From: Geomicrobium sp. JCM 19038
GTDB taxonomy: Bacteria; Bacillota; Bacilli; Bacillales; Marinococcaceae
NCBI RefSeq assembly: GCF_000698125.1
Contig: NZ_BAXA01000010.1
Span: 62,001-126,000 of the forward strand
DNA length: 64,000 nucleotides
Reading direction: 5' to 3'
The notes beneath the pieces were generated by a model. It had not been told where the DNA came from and did no database searches. It saw nothing but the letters and a program-made list of their open reading frames with translations. Positions 16,588 through 26,348 of the stretch are shown here, one piece after another (the first letter of the stretch is position 1; each line of letters starts with the position of its first letter). The position numbers and the translations under genes are program-made.

Positions 16588-17091
16588 ATGGGGAATTTAC
16601 TATTGAGAATTGAGCAGCTGTTGCAACCGGTCTTGAATGTTTTGCACATGATATCAAACATCATTCTATTTCTTGTAGCGATTTTAATTACGTGCGATGT
16701 AATCGGACGTTTCTTTTTTAACCAACCGATTAAAGGGGCATTTGAACTGACCGAATTTGGTTCAGCAATTTTAATCTTCTTTGCTTTGGCGGTGACTCAT
16801 CGCCATAAAGAGCATATCGCGATAGGCTTTGCGGTAGATCAGCTTGCTCATAAGCCGCGACATGTGACTGAGGGGATCATTGAATTGTTTGTATGCGTGT
16901 TATTAGTACTTATGGGAACGAGCATCTTTCTAGAAGGCATCTACATTATGAATCAGAATGTTATTACGACAGATTTACAGTTGCCACTGTATCCGTTTAT
17001 TCTCTTAATTTCAATTGGTGCGTTTATGTTCGCGCTTACGGCCCTCTTAGAAAGTCTGAAGCACTTTAGAAGGGCGGTGGAGAAAGCATGA
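16588..17091 (+). CDS. dctQ: TRAP transporter small membrane subunit
   Basis: 167 residues with four hydrophobic segments (about 20-42, 54-72, 92-112, 130-150) and the DctQ signature (IGRFFFNQPIKGAFELTEFG). It lies 12 bases after dctP and its stop overlaps the dctM start. With DctM it forms the sodium-driven membrane part of the transporter. Confidence 0.85.
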   Translation: MGNLLLRIEQLLQPVLNVLHMISNIILFLVAILITCDVIGRFFFNQPIKGAFELTEFGSAILIFFALAVTHRHKEHIAIGFAVDQLAHKPRHVTEGIIELFVCVLLVLMGTSIFLEGIYIMNQNVITTDLQLPLYPFILLISIGAFMFALTALLESLKHFRRAVEKA

Positions 17092-18396
17092 CACCAGAAA
17101 TGATCGGGATGATTGGAATCGTTGCGTTACTCATATTGTTCTTAGTAAAAGTTCCAGTCGGCATTTCACTGATCTTTGTTGGGTTTTTCGGATTCAGTAT
17201 GATTCGAACGTTCGAAGCTGGGTTTATTCAATTAGGAGCATCTCCGTTTGCAACAGCAAGTTCGTATTCATTGATCGTCATTCCGCTATTCATTGTAATG
17301 GGCATGATCCTGTCTTACTGTAATATAGGGAATGATTTATTTCGTGCCGTTGATTCATGGATTGGTCATGTGCGCGGGGGGATGGCGTTTACGACACTCG
17401 GAACGAGTGCGATCTTCTCTTCAATTTCTGGTTCAGTGAATGCGACGACTGCTTCCATGTCGAGAATTACATTGCCAGAATTGAAGAAGTACGGGTACAG
17501 TCCTACGTTATCGGCAGCAAGTGTTGCAGCTGGAGGAACACTCGGCGTGCTAATTCCACCGAGCGTCATCTTAATTCTGTACGGTGTGCTAACGATGGAG
17601 CCGATTGGCGCACTGCTTGTGGCAGGATTAGTACCTGGGCTCATTAATCTACTGTTATTTATGTTTGTTGTCTATATTTGGGTACGTAAAGATCCACAGG
17701 CAGGTCCCCCGTCGGAGAAGTCTACTTGGAAGACGCGCTTTAAAATGCTCTCGTTAGTATGGCCGTTTATGGTATTATTTCTCTTAACGATTGGTGGCAT
17801 TTACTTTGGCATCTTTACACCGACGGAGGCAGGAGCCATCGGGCAACCGGTGCATTGTTGTTATCGATCATTATGAGAAGGATGAACATCAAACGATTAA
17901 TCCAAGCTTTAGGAGAGTCAACGAGACTGTCCGCTATGATTTTTTTAATTTTGATCGGGCAGATTTGTTTAGTCAATTTCTAGCGATCAGCCGGATTCCG
18001 ACGGAAGTGACCAGTTTTGTTAATCAATTGGATTGGTCTCCCATCATGATCATGATTATGATTTTACTTGTGCTGCTCGTACTCGGCTTATTTCTAGAAG
18101 GCATCGCGATTCTCGTTTTGACATTGCCGGTCATTTATCCAATTGTTATGGAACTTGGATTCGATGGCATCTGGTTTGGGATTATGATGGTGATGGTCAT
18201 TAACATCGGCTTAATTACGCCGCCTCTTGGAATCAGTGTCTACATTATAAGTGGTGTCATGAAAGACATTAAGATTGAGAGAATCTTTAAAGCGGTGATC
18301 CCGATGGTTGCTGCCATGCTTGTCGCTGTCATTCTATTCATTCTATTCCCAGAATTAATTACGTTTGTTCCGAATTTGATGACAGGTGGAGGATAA
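17088..18396 (+). CDS. dctM: TRAP transporter large membrane subunit (two frameshifts)
   Basis: DctM-type 12-helix permease of about 436 residues: MIGIVALLILFLVKVPVGISL start, GGTLGVLIPPSVILILYG and NIGLITPPLGISVYI as conserved loops. The frame is broken twice: at GGG 17841-17843 (adding G gives FTPTEAGAIGATGALLLS) and at GGG 17957-17959 (adding G gives ILIGADLFSQFLAIS). Both look like shortened G4 runs. Last gene of the dctPQM operon, followed by a terminator. Confidence 0.85.
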
Positions 18397-18403
18397 CATC
18401 GCA

Positions 18404-18436
18404 AGGTATGAAGATAAGCTTCATACCTAGTTTTTT
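18404..18436 (+). terminator. Terminator after dctM
   Basis: AGGTATGAAG/CTTCATACCT perfect stem followed by a T6 tract. Confidence 0.85.
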
Positions 18437-18458
18437 CATTAAGAGGAGTGAATGATAC

Positions 18459-20312
18459 ATGAAGCCGGATCTCTATAAATCGATGTCGAAAGAAAAAGGA
18501 AAACTTTATCTTGACGGCGAGCGAATGATTCTTACATCAACGAATGTGTTCGGCACACTCCGCAAGGATCTTATCGACAATATTGGAAAAGATCGGACGA
18601 AAGGCTTTTTAATACGGTATGGTTGGAACTTAGGTAACAATGATGCCAAGAAGGCATTGGCCAATCAGTATCGTTCTGTAGAAGAGATATTAAGACAAGG
18701 GCCCGTTTTACATATGCTTAAAGGATACACCGATGTAAAAACAACTTCTTTAAAGATTGATCACTCAGGAGCAGTACATGTGGAAGGAATGTGGTTCAGC
18801 TCCTACGAAGCGGAAGAACATATTCGCCAGTTTGGGTTATCAGAAGTGCCTGTATGCCATACGCTTACAGGTTTTGCGAGCGGTTATTATTCAGAAGTGT
18901 GCGGTCACCAAGTGATTTTTAAGGAAGTCAGCTGTAAGGCACGTGGTGATAAGGAGTGCAACTATGTAGGAAAGTCGTTATCTGCATGGACCGATGAGAT
19001 TGCAGATGAGGTGTTGTATTATGAACCTTCTCCAATTAAGAATGAATTGCAATCGACGTATGAACAACTGCTACAGGAGCGAAACAACTTATCGAAAGCC
19101 TTCCTCATCCATCAACGCTTAACCGAAGCGTTAATGAGCGGCAGTGACCTTCAAGCGATTTCGGATATCGTCTACAGAGAAAATGGAACAGCAATCGTTA
19201 TTGAAGATATTCAGTTACAGCCTATTGCTTTCGCTGGAGTGGATGTACTTTCATTAGACGAGATTCGCCATGACATTGAAAAAACGATCGAGAACCAGCG
19301 ATTGGTTAACTTTCAAGCGATGAACCAAACAAGTGTCATTGTCGGTCAATCTTATCATCGCCTAACATCCCCGATCTTTTTAGAAAAGCAGCAGCTTGGG
19401 TACTGTTCGCTTCTTTATACCAACGGCACGTATTCATCAGAAGCAGATCAAATGATCTTAGAACGGGTAGCGACGGTTTGTTCATTGTATTTAATGAATG
19501 AGAAAAGTGCTTTTGAAGCCGCAGAACGAATGAAAGGACATTTTCTAGACCAAATCTTAAATAAAGAGTTGTCGTCTGCAAAAGAAATCGTAAAGCGTGG
19601 TCAATTCGTGGAAATGAATCTTGATCAGCCTTATTACATGGTTGTGTTGAAGTATCGTGTCGAGCAATTGGAAATGAAAAGCGACCTGTATTTTCATGAG
19701 CAATTAATGGAACGAGTCGTTGATTTCTTTAAGAGGTCTTCTGATAAATTAATTGGTCAACGCAATGGGAATCTAGTTTTTTTAATGCAAGATTCTACTG
19801 CGAATGGTGAGACAGTCAGAAAGCAATGTACATCATTGCTATCTAACCTAACAAAAGAATTTAAAGGGTACTCATTTAAGATGGGTGTGAGTACGCGCAG
19901 TGAGTTGATTCTTGAAGCACCTGAACGTTATGAAGAATCGGTCACAGCGGTACAAATGACGACACTCGCGAACCAATTGACGTACTTTGACGACTTAGGC
20001 ATGACAGCTCTCTTAATTCGCTCAAACGACAAGAACATGATTGAACAAAAAGCAAGACAGTTGCTAGGAGAGTTGTATGATCAACGATTCGAAAACCATG
20101 ACTTCCTAAAAACATTGTATGTGTTCTTGATCAACGGAGGGAATTTGGAGAAATCAATGACACAATTGGCGCTGTCAAAGAGCGGCCTTCGCTATCGAAT
20201 TAGCAAGTTAGAAAGTCTTTTAGGTACGAGCCTTCGCGATCCTATGCATAGTCATCAGATCTTAGTTACGTTGCAAGTACTCATTGCAGAAGGGGAGCTA
20301 CACGTAGACTGA
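18459..20312 (+). CDS. Sensor-regulator with XylR_N/V4R ligand domain and PucR-type HTH
   Basis: 617 residues. Residues about 15-115 resemble the XylR_N aromatic-effector domain (RYGWNLGNNDAKKALANQY...VLHMLKGYTDV), about 120-180 a V4R domain (HTLTGFASGYYSEVCGH...EVSCKARGDKECNYVG, with the Cys/His cluster), about 200-340 a GAF-like region, and the end (NGGNLEKSMTQLALSKSGLRYRISKLESLLG) a PucR-type C-terminal HTH. Likely an aromatic-responsive activator of the hpa and transporter genes. Unlike XylR it has no AAA+ domain, so it should work with SigA. AGGAG site before the ATG. Confidence 0.8.
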   Translation: MKPDLYKSMSKEKGKLYLDGERMILTSTNVFGTLRKDLIDNIGKDRTKGFLIRYGWNLGNNDAKKALANQYRSVEEILRQGPVLHMLKGYTDVKTTSLKIDHSGAVHVEGMWFSSYEAEEHIRQFGLSEVPVCHTLTGFASGYYSEVCGHQVIFKEVSCKARGDKECNYVGKSLSAWTDEIADEVLYYEPSPIKNELQSTYEQLLQERNNLSKAFLIHQRLTEALMSGSDLQAISDIVYRENGTAIVIEDIQLQPIAFAGVDVLSLDEIRHDIEKTIENQRLVNFQAMNQTSVIVGQSYHRLTSPIFLEKQQLGYCSLLYTNGTYSSEADQMILERVATVCSLYLMNEKSAFEAAERMKGHFLDQILNKELSSAKEIVKRGQFVEMNLDQPYYMVVLKYRVEQLEMKSDLYFHEQLMERVVDFFKRSSDKLIGQRNGNLVFLMQDSTANGETVRKQCTSLLSNLTKEFKGYSFKMGVSTRSELILEAPERYEESVTAVQMTTLANQLTYFDDLGMTALLIRSNDKNMIEQKARQLLGELYDQRFENHDFLKTLYVFLINGGNLEKSMTQLALSKSGLRYRISKLESLLGTSLRDPMHSHQILVTLQVLIAEGELHVD

Positions 20313-20355
20313 TACGAAGTGTCTAATAAATTCAAAAAGTTAGACACCTCGTATC
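20311..20355. repeat. Long inverted repeat before hpaB
   Basis: 16-base arms GATACGAAGTGTCTAA and TTAGACACCTCGTATC, 15 of 16 pairing, 13-base loop. It overlaps the regulator's stop codon. No T run follows, so it may be an mRNA structure or an operator rather than a terminator. Confidence 0.7.
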
Positions 20356-20389
20356 GTAGATCATCGATGATTGAACCGATAAGATGGAA

Positions 20390-20412
20390 GTATGATTTGG
20401 ACGTAATCATAC
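20390..20412. promoter_or_regulatory. Inverted repeat upstream of hpaB, candidate operator
   Basis: GTATGATT-N7-AATCATAC, perfect 8-base arms, 21 bases before the hpaB start. It shares the AATCATA half-site with the lyase/hpaG control region. Confidence 0.5.
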
Positions 20413-20433
20413 AACCACTTAGGAGGTTTTCAT

Positions 20434-21951
20434 ATGATGAACGGAAAAGAGTACTTAGAGAGTCTCAATGATGGAAGAGTTGTCTATTTGAATGGAGAGG
20501 AAATTGCTGATGTAACGACGCACCCTGCGTATCGGAATGCCGCAAGGTCGATTTCATTGTTGTATGATGCACTTCACGATCCTAAGAAACAAGACATTTT
20601 AACGACAACAACAGAAGATGGATACAAAACACATAAATTCTTCAAAGCGTCGGAAAGCGCAGAGGAACTGTTAGGTGCACGGGATGCAATGGCTGAATGG
20701 ACGAAATTGAGCTATGGATTCATGGGAAGAACGCCTGACTATAAAGCCGCTTTTACAGGCTCTCTTGGACCTTACGCCGATTTCTATAAAGGGTTTGAAG
20801 ACAATGCACGCAGATGGTACAAAAAAGCACAACGTGAGATGCCGTTTTGCAACCATACGATCGTAAATCCACAATTAGACCGAGATCAGCCACTACACAA
20901 AAACAAAGATGTTTTCGTTCGTGCAGTAGAAGAACGTGATGACGGCGTAATTGTAAGCGGTGCCAAAATGGTCGGCACATCTGCAGCGTTGACTCACTAT
21001 AACTTTGTGGCGAATTATTCACCGCAAGACCTCGGAGAAGGAGATCAAAGCCATGCGTTAATCTTCTTCGTCCCGATGAACGCACCAGGCCTAAAAATTG
21101 TCAGTCGTCAATCGTATGAAGAAATGGCAACAACGTTAGGGACACCATTTGATTATCCGTTATCGAGTCGATTTGATGAGAATGATGCGGTCATCGTTTT
21201 AGACAACGTTCTCATTCCATGGGAAGACATCTTAACGTATAAAAATGTGGACATTGCCAATGGCTTCCGTCCGAAAACAGGCTGGTTAAATCGCTATACT
21301 TTCCAAGGGTGTACGCGCTTTGCTGTGAAGCTCGATTTCATGGTCGGTCTCTTAATTAAAGCGACGAGAATGGCAGGTACACACAATTTCCGCGGCGTAC
21401 AAGCGAATATCGGAGAAGTCATTTCTTACCGCAACATGTTCTGGGCAATCTCGACGGCGATGGCGACGAACCCGGAAAAAGGCGCAAATGGCGTTGTGCT
21501 TCCGAACTCAACGTATGCAACCGCTTACCGAACGTTCGCACCGACCGTTTGGCCAAAGATCAAGCAAATCTTTAATTCGGTCGTCGCTGGTGGTCTAATA
21601 TCAATTCCATCAAGCGCCAAGGACTTCCAAAACCCTGAGCTCCGACCATATTTAGATATGTATTATAAAGGATCAGGCGGTGTGTCTGCGGAAGAGCGTA
21701 TTAAGTTGATGAAGTTGATTTGGGACGCGATCGGCACAGAATTCGGCGGACGTAATGAACTCTACGAAATGAATTATGCAGGCAATAATGAAGGAATTCG
21801 CCTAGATGCACTGAAGCTTGCACAAACGAAAGGTGAGACAGACCGATACATTGACTTTGTAGATCAAGCGATGAGTGACTACGATCTTGACGGCTGGACG
21901 AATGACACATGGTTAAACCCAGATCACAGCAAAGAGAAGATCCTTTACTAA
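20434..21951 (+). CDS. hpaB: 4-hydroxyphenylacetate 3-monooxygenase, oxygenase component
   Basis: 505 residues, the usual HpaB length. Landmarks: YLESLNDGRVVYLNGE start, PLHKNKDVFVRAVEERDDGVIVSGAKMVGTSAALTHYNF, VLDNVLIPWEDI, and GTEFGGRNELYEMNYAGNNE near the end, all typical of the HpaB/PvcC family. It uses reduced FAD from HpaC to hydroxylate 4-hydroxyphenylacetate to 3,4-dihydroxyphenylacetate. AGGAGG before ATG. First of the hpaB-E-D-C-ribF run. Confidence 0.93.
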   Translation: MMNGKEYLESLNDGRVVYLNGEEIADVTTHPAYRNAARSISLLYDALHDPKKQDILTTTTEDGYKTHKFFKASESAEELLGARDAMAEWTKLSYGFMGRTPDYKAAFTGSLGPYADFYKGFEDNARRWYKKAQREMPFCNHTIVNPQLDRDQPLHKNKDVFVRAVEERDDGVIVSGAKMVGTSAALTHYNFVANYSPQDLGEGDQSHALIFFVPMNAPGLKIVSRQSYEEMATTLGTPFDYPLSSRFDENDAVIVLDNVLIPWEDILTYKNVDIANGFRPKTGWLNRYTFQGCTRFAVKLDFMVGLLIKATRMAGTHNFRGVQANIGEVISYRNMFWAISTAMATNPEKGANGVVLPNSTYATAYRTFAPTVWPKIKQIFNSVVAGGLISIPSSAKDFQNPELRPYLDMYYKGSGGVSAEERIKLMKLIWDAIGTEFGGRNELYEMNYAGNNEGIRLDALKLAQTKGETDRYIDFVDQAMSDYDLDGWTNDTWLNPDHSKEKILY

Positions 21952-22023
21952 AAGCATCTCCAGTCACGATGTGAGAAGCGAATGCCTGAATTGAAGATTC
22001 AAAGAGAAGAGAGGGACAAGACG

Positions 22024-23541
22024 ATGACAAATCACGTGAAATCTTACAATGAAAATCAAGTTGCAGTGCCTCAAGTGCAAGATATCAAGTTATACATTGA
22101 TGGAACATTTGTGGATGCAGAGAGTGCTGAAGTGTTTGATAATGTGAACCCTTTTACGAATGAGAAAATCAATCAAGTAGCCTCCGGAGGAAAAGGGGAT
22201 ATTGATCGCGCTGTAAAAGCGGCTCGCAAGGCGTTTAACGGAGAGTGGGGTAGCCTTAAAGTTAGTGAACGGTTGAAGTATGTCAACAAGATTGCCGATT
22301 TGATTGACGAACACATCGATGAAATTGCTCCTTTAGAATCGTATGATACGGGCTTGCCAATTAGCCAGACGAAGAAAATGGTCGCAAGAGCCGCGCAGAA
22401 TTTCCGCTTCTATGCAGAAATGGTTTCAAGCCGCTTAGTCGGGGAGGTTTATCAGGTAGATGATGAGTTCCTGAACTACACGATTCATAAACCGGTAGGC
22501 ATCGCGGGGTTGATTACGCCGTGGAACGCCCCGTTCATGCTTGAAACGTGGAAGATTGCACCTGCGTTAGCGACCGGTAACACCGTCATTCTTAAACCTG
22601 CGGAATGGTCTCCATTAACTGCCAATCGCCTGGCAGAGATTATTCACAAAGCAGGGCTTCCAGATGGGGTCTTCAACGTTGTACACGGTTTCGGCGAAAA
22701 TGCCGGTGCAGCACTCGTTGCTCACCCAGACGTAGAACTGATTTCATTTACGGGAGAAACGACGACAGGTTCAGAAATTATGAAAAATGGTGCAGATTCA
22801 TTGAAACAGTTTTCAATGGAACTCGGTGGGAAATCACCAATTATCGTCTTTGATGATGCGGACTTTGAACGAGCGCTAGACGCATGTACGTGGGGGATCT
22901 TCTCATTTAATGGGGAGCGCTGTACGGCGAACTCTCGCTTATATGTTCATGAGAAGATCGCAGAACCGTTCACGCGTGCACTCCAAGAGCGTGTAAGGAA
23001 TATCCGCGTCGGCGATCCGCTAAAAGCCGAGACGCAAGTCGGGCCACTCATCCACAAGAAGCACTTTGACAATGTCAACCGTTATCTTGATATAGCAAAA
23101 GAAGAAGGCTGCCAAGTGATACAAGGTCATGTATCATCAGAGTTTGAAAACGGGAACTTCGTGCCGCCAACGATTCTACTAGATGCTAGTCAAGACATGA
23201 AGGTGGTGCAAGAAGAGATTTTCGGTCCTGTTATTGCCGTTATGGCATTTAAAGACGAAGAAGAAGTCATTGAAAAAGCGAACGACGTTCGTTACGGGCT
23301 GGCAGGGTACGTCTGGACGAACGATCTACAGCGTGGCCATCGGGTAGCGCAAGCAATTGATTCAGGCATGTTATGGGTTAATTCTCAAAATGTCAGAGAT
23401 TTAAGAACACCGTTTGGTGGTTCGAAGCATAGCGGGATTGGTCGTGAAGGAGGCCACTATGCGTTTGAATTTTACACAGAGCTTCAAGTCATTCATGTTG
23501 CGATGAAAGAGCATCACATTCCACAATTCGGAAAAAATTAA
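22024..23541 (+). CDS. hpaE: 5-carboxymethyl-2-hydroxymuconate semialdehyde dehydrogenase
   Basis: 505 residues of the aldehyde dehydrogenase family: GLITPWNAPFML, SFTGETTTGSEI, catalytic Glu in MELGGKSP, catalytic Cys in FNGERCTANSRL, and NSQNVRDLRTPFGGSKHSGIGREGG near the end. Start ATG 22024 has GAGAGGGAC upstream. Oxidises the ring-cleavage product of HpaD with NAD. The HpaE assignment rather than another dehydrogenase rests on the neighbours. Confidence 0.9.
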   Translation: MTNHVKSYNENQVAVPQVQDIKLYIDGTFVDAESAEVFDNVNPFTNEKINQVASGGKGDIDRAVKAARKAFNGEWGSLKVSERLKYVNKIADLIDEHIDEIAPLESYDTGLPISQTKKMVARAAQNFRFYAEMVSSRLVGEVYQVDDEFLNYTIHKPVGIAGLITPWNAPFMLETWKIAPALATGNTVILKPAEWSPLTANRLAEIIHKAGLPDGVFNVVHGFGENAGAALVAHPDVELISFTGETTTGSEIMKNGADSLKQFSMELGGKSPIIVFDDADFERALDACTWGIFSFNGERCTANSRLYVHEKIAEPFTRALQERVRNIRVGDPLKAETQVGPLIHKKHFDNVNRYLDIAKEEGCQVIQGHVSSEFENGNFVPPTILLDASQDMKVVQEEIFGPVIAVMAFKDEEEVIEKANDVRYGLAGYVWTNDLQRGHRVAQAIDSGMLWVNSQNVRDLRTPFGGSKHSGIGREGGHYAFEFYTELQVIHVAMKEHHIPQFGKN

Positions 23542-23562
23542 AAAGGCAAAAGGAGGAGCACA

Positions 23563-24543
23563 ATGAACTTTGATATTATCCGTACAGGGCGTGCTATTTT
23601 ACATGTAACAGATTTAGAACGCTCCAGACGTTTTTATGAGGCTCTTGGGTTTATTGAAACGGAATCAGATGAGGACAATATCTTTTATCGTGGTCTCGAA
23701 GAACACAACCACCATAGTTTGTGGCTAAAGAAGAAAGAAAAAGCAGCAGTCGAAGCGATTAGTTATAAGGTAACATCGGAGAACGACCTTGATGCGTTGG
23801 CGGATTTCTACACGAATGAAGGCTATGACGTGAAGTGGATGGAGAAAGGAACGCAACCTGCGGTCGGTCGTACGCTTCGAGTCCAAGATGTATCTGGACT
23901 TCCGACGGAATATTATGCCGAAATGCAAACGGTTGAGCGTCTGCTTCAGCGTTATGATCTATACAAAGGCGCTAAAGTGCAGCGGATAGATCATTTCAAC
24001 TGTATGGTCGCTGATGTTGAGAAAGCCTACAACTTCTATACGAATGAATTAGGTTTTGCTTGTTCTGAATATACGGCAGGAGAAGAAGAGCGGATTTGGG
24101 CAGCTTGGCTGCACCGGAAGCCGACGGTTCACGATGTTGCCTACATGAACGGTCAAGGACCTCGTCTTCATCATGTTGGCTTCTGGTTAAAAGACCCGAT
24201 GAGTCTAATTGATTGCTGCGACGTTCTTGCGTCAATGGGCTATGCACCGAACATCGAGCGGGGACCAGGACGTCACGGATTGTCCAATGCCTTTTTCCTT
24301 TATTTAAGAGATCCAGACGGCCATCGCATCGAGCTGTATAATGGCGACTATCTAACGAGCGATCCTGACTTTAAACCGATTAAATGGGACCTTGACGATC
24401 CGATGAGACAAACGTTCTGGGGACACGAAGCACCGGATAGCTGGTTCGATGAAGCTTCTCTTGTACTGGATGTTCATACGGGTGAAGAAGTTGGTCTGAA
24501 CGAACCGACGCTGAAGAAACGGAAACCGACGTTCGTCATTTAG
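23563..24543 (+). CDS. hpaD: 3,4-dihydroxyphenylacetate 2,3-dioxygenase
   Basis: 326 residues, a two-domain vicinal oxygen chelate extradiol dioxygenase. The metal ligands are visible: H144 (RIDHFNCMV), H204 (RLHHVGFWL) and E257 (GHRIELYNGDY). The length and the motif arrangement match the Brevibacterium/Arthrobacter-type homoprotocatechuate dioxygenase. It opens the ring of 3,4-dihydroxyphenylacetate. AGGAGG before the ATG, 21 bases after hpaE. Confidence 0.93.
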   Translation: MNFDIIRTGRAILHVTDLERSRRFYEALGFIETESDEDNIFYRGLEEHNHHSLWLKKKEKAAVEAISYKVTSENDLDALADFYTNEGYDVKWMEKGTQPAVGRTLRVQDVSGLPTEYYAEMQTVERLLQRYDLYKGAKVQRIDHFNCMVADVEKAYNFYTNELGFACSEYTAGEEERIWAAWLHRKPTVHDVAYMNGQGPRLHHVGFWLKDPMSLIDCCDVLASMGYAPNIERGPGRHGLSNAFFLYLRDPDGHRIELYNGDYLTSDPDFKPIKWDLDDPMRQTFWGHEAPDSWFDEASLVLDVHTGEEVGLNEPTLKKRKPTFVI

Positions 24544-24639
24544 TAGCGAAACGTTTGGAATAGGATGATGAGTACGTGGTGTTAGGCGCAGTGTCACTCG
24601 TTGACTTGAATACGAACTCTAACTGTGAGGTGTCGATCA

Positions 24640-25098
24640 ATGGATGATTTATTATTTCGAAAAGCAATGGGGAAATTCGCCACAGGCGTGACCGTCATCA
24701 CGACAGAAGTTGAAGGTGACGTACACGGCATGACGGCAAATGCATTTATGTCCGTGTCGCTAGATCCGAAACTGATCTTAATTTCGGTAGGGAACAAAGC
24801 GAAGATGTGTGAGTATATTAAGAAATCGCAATCTTTTGCCGTCAATATTTTAGGTGACGACCAACGAGATTTATCGATGGTATTTGCCGGTCAGGTGAAA
24901 GAGAAGAAAGAGATTGCATTTGATCAGTTTGAAGAAACACCTGTTATTAAAGATTCTCTCGTAAGCTTAGCATGCCGTGTCTACCATACGTACGAAGCAG
25001 GTGATCACGTATTGTTTGTTGGTGAGGTCAAGAATCTGCACGTGAAAGATGGGGACCCTCTCACATTTTTCGAAGGCAAGTATAAACAGATTAGTTAA
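24640..25098 (+). CDS. hpaC: Flavin reductase component of the monooxygenase
   Basis: About 152 residues of the flavin reductase-like fold (FRKAMGKFATGVTVITTEVEGDVHGMTANAFMSVSLDPKLILISVGNKAKM). ATG 24640 is chosen as GAGGTG lies 7 bases upstream; upstream in-frame GTG codons are less likely. It supplies reduced FAD to HpaB using NADH. It follows hpaD by about 95 bases, in the same orientation. Confidence 0.88.
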   Translation: MDDLLFRKAMGKFATGVTVITTEVEGDVHGMTANAFMSVSLDPKLILISVGNKAKMCEYIKKSQSFAVNILGDDQRDLSMVFAGQVKEKKEIAFDQFEETPVIKDSLVSLACRVYHTYEAGDHVLFVGEVKNLHVKDGDPLTFFEGKYKQIS

Positions 25099-25124
25099 CA
25101 ACGTGATGAGCAGGAGGTGGAGAA

Positions 25125-25981
25125 ATGAAGACGTTCAGAATTAAGGATCCTGAAGCGGTCAGAAACAGCAGTAATCCATGCGTGATGAGTTAGGGTTCTT
25201 TGATGGCATTCACCTAGGGCATCAGAAAATTATCGAGACGGCTAAACAAATTGCCAAACAGAAAAATCTCAAGCTGGCTGTTATGACGTTTTATCCTCAT
25301 CCCAGCTCGGTCATTAAGAAAGAAGGAATCACACAATATCTAACGCCTCTACCAGAAAAAGAGAAACAGTTCAGGGAGCTTGGCGTTGACCTCTTATATA
25401 TTGTCGAATTTGACATTAAATTCGCAAAGATCCCTCACGATGTTTTTGTAAATCAGTATTTAGTGAAGTTAGGTTGCAAGCATGCCGTCGCAGGATTTGA
25501 CTTTACGTACGGTTGTAAAGGCAAAGGAAATATGAAGCAACTAGAGATCGATGCAAACGACCGCTTCGAAGTCACAACAGTGTCTAAGTTCGAGCGGTTC
25601 GGCGAGAAAGTAAGCTCAACCCTTCTTCGCGAGAAAATCACATCAGGGCGTGTAGAAGATGTACCATTCTATTTGGGGAAACGATACACAATCAACGGAA
25701 TAATACGGGGAGAGCAGTCGAGGCACGTGTTGGATGTATCCCCGGATTATATGCTTCCGGGTAACGGACGATACGAAGTCACCGTAATCATACGAAACGA
25801 GCGTACAAAAGCGATTTGTGAAGTATCCGATCAGGATGAACTGCTCGTTCAGTTTGACAGAAACATGTGGATTGAAGACGGGGAAGCCGTGGTGATGGAG
25901 TGGGAGAGCTTGATCGCAGATGCAGGCAGGGAGCGGGTGTATACATGCAGTCGTGATGAGCGGCTTGTGTACTTGATATAG
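25125..25981 (+). CDS. RibF-like FAD synthetase/riboflavin kinase in hpa cluster (one frameshift)
   Basis: ATG 25125 with AGGAGGTGG upstream. The nucleotidyltransferase domain begins LGFFDGIHLGHQKIIETAKQ (HxGH site) and includes AGFDFTYGCKGKGN and SSTLLREKITSGRVEDVPFYLGKRY, as in RibF. The frame breaks near 25179: one extra base gives CVM-x-LGFFDG. The C-terminal part after about residue 190 is shorter and diverged from a riboflavin kinase domain. Directly downstream of hpaC, so it probably boosts FAD supply for HpaB. The genome should have a separate housekeeping ribF. Confidence 0.75.
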
Positions 25982-26348
25982 AGACAATAATCGGAAATGA
26001 AGCTAGCGCTTCATTTCGAGGCTGTTGAGAAACATAAATGTACCAGAAGTGTACTCGTAAATGAGTAAGCGGCTTCTGTGGCTACGCTTGCCGCGGGCGT
26101 TGCCCGAGCTTAGTGCTACGCACGATGATCTTCTGCTAACGAATAAAGGAAGTTCAACAGCCATTGCTTATAGCAATGGTGTCGAACCAACCTGCTTTGC
26201 AGGCCGCCGCAGGCGTCTTCGCCAAGACAGCCGCTTTTATATGGCATGTTGAATTTACAAAAGCAACACTAAATGTATTACCTTAATACATTTAGATATA
26301 AATTCATTCACTTATTACTTCTATTATAGAAGAACAGGACTTTTCCGA

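Noticed and set aside
26061-26252. Plus-strand reading frame in the repeat island
   Set aside because: Arg/Leu-rich translation of palindromic, GC-rich repeats, with no ribosome binding site; not a gene or transposase.
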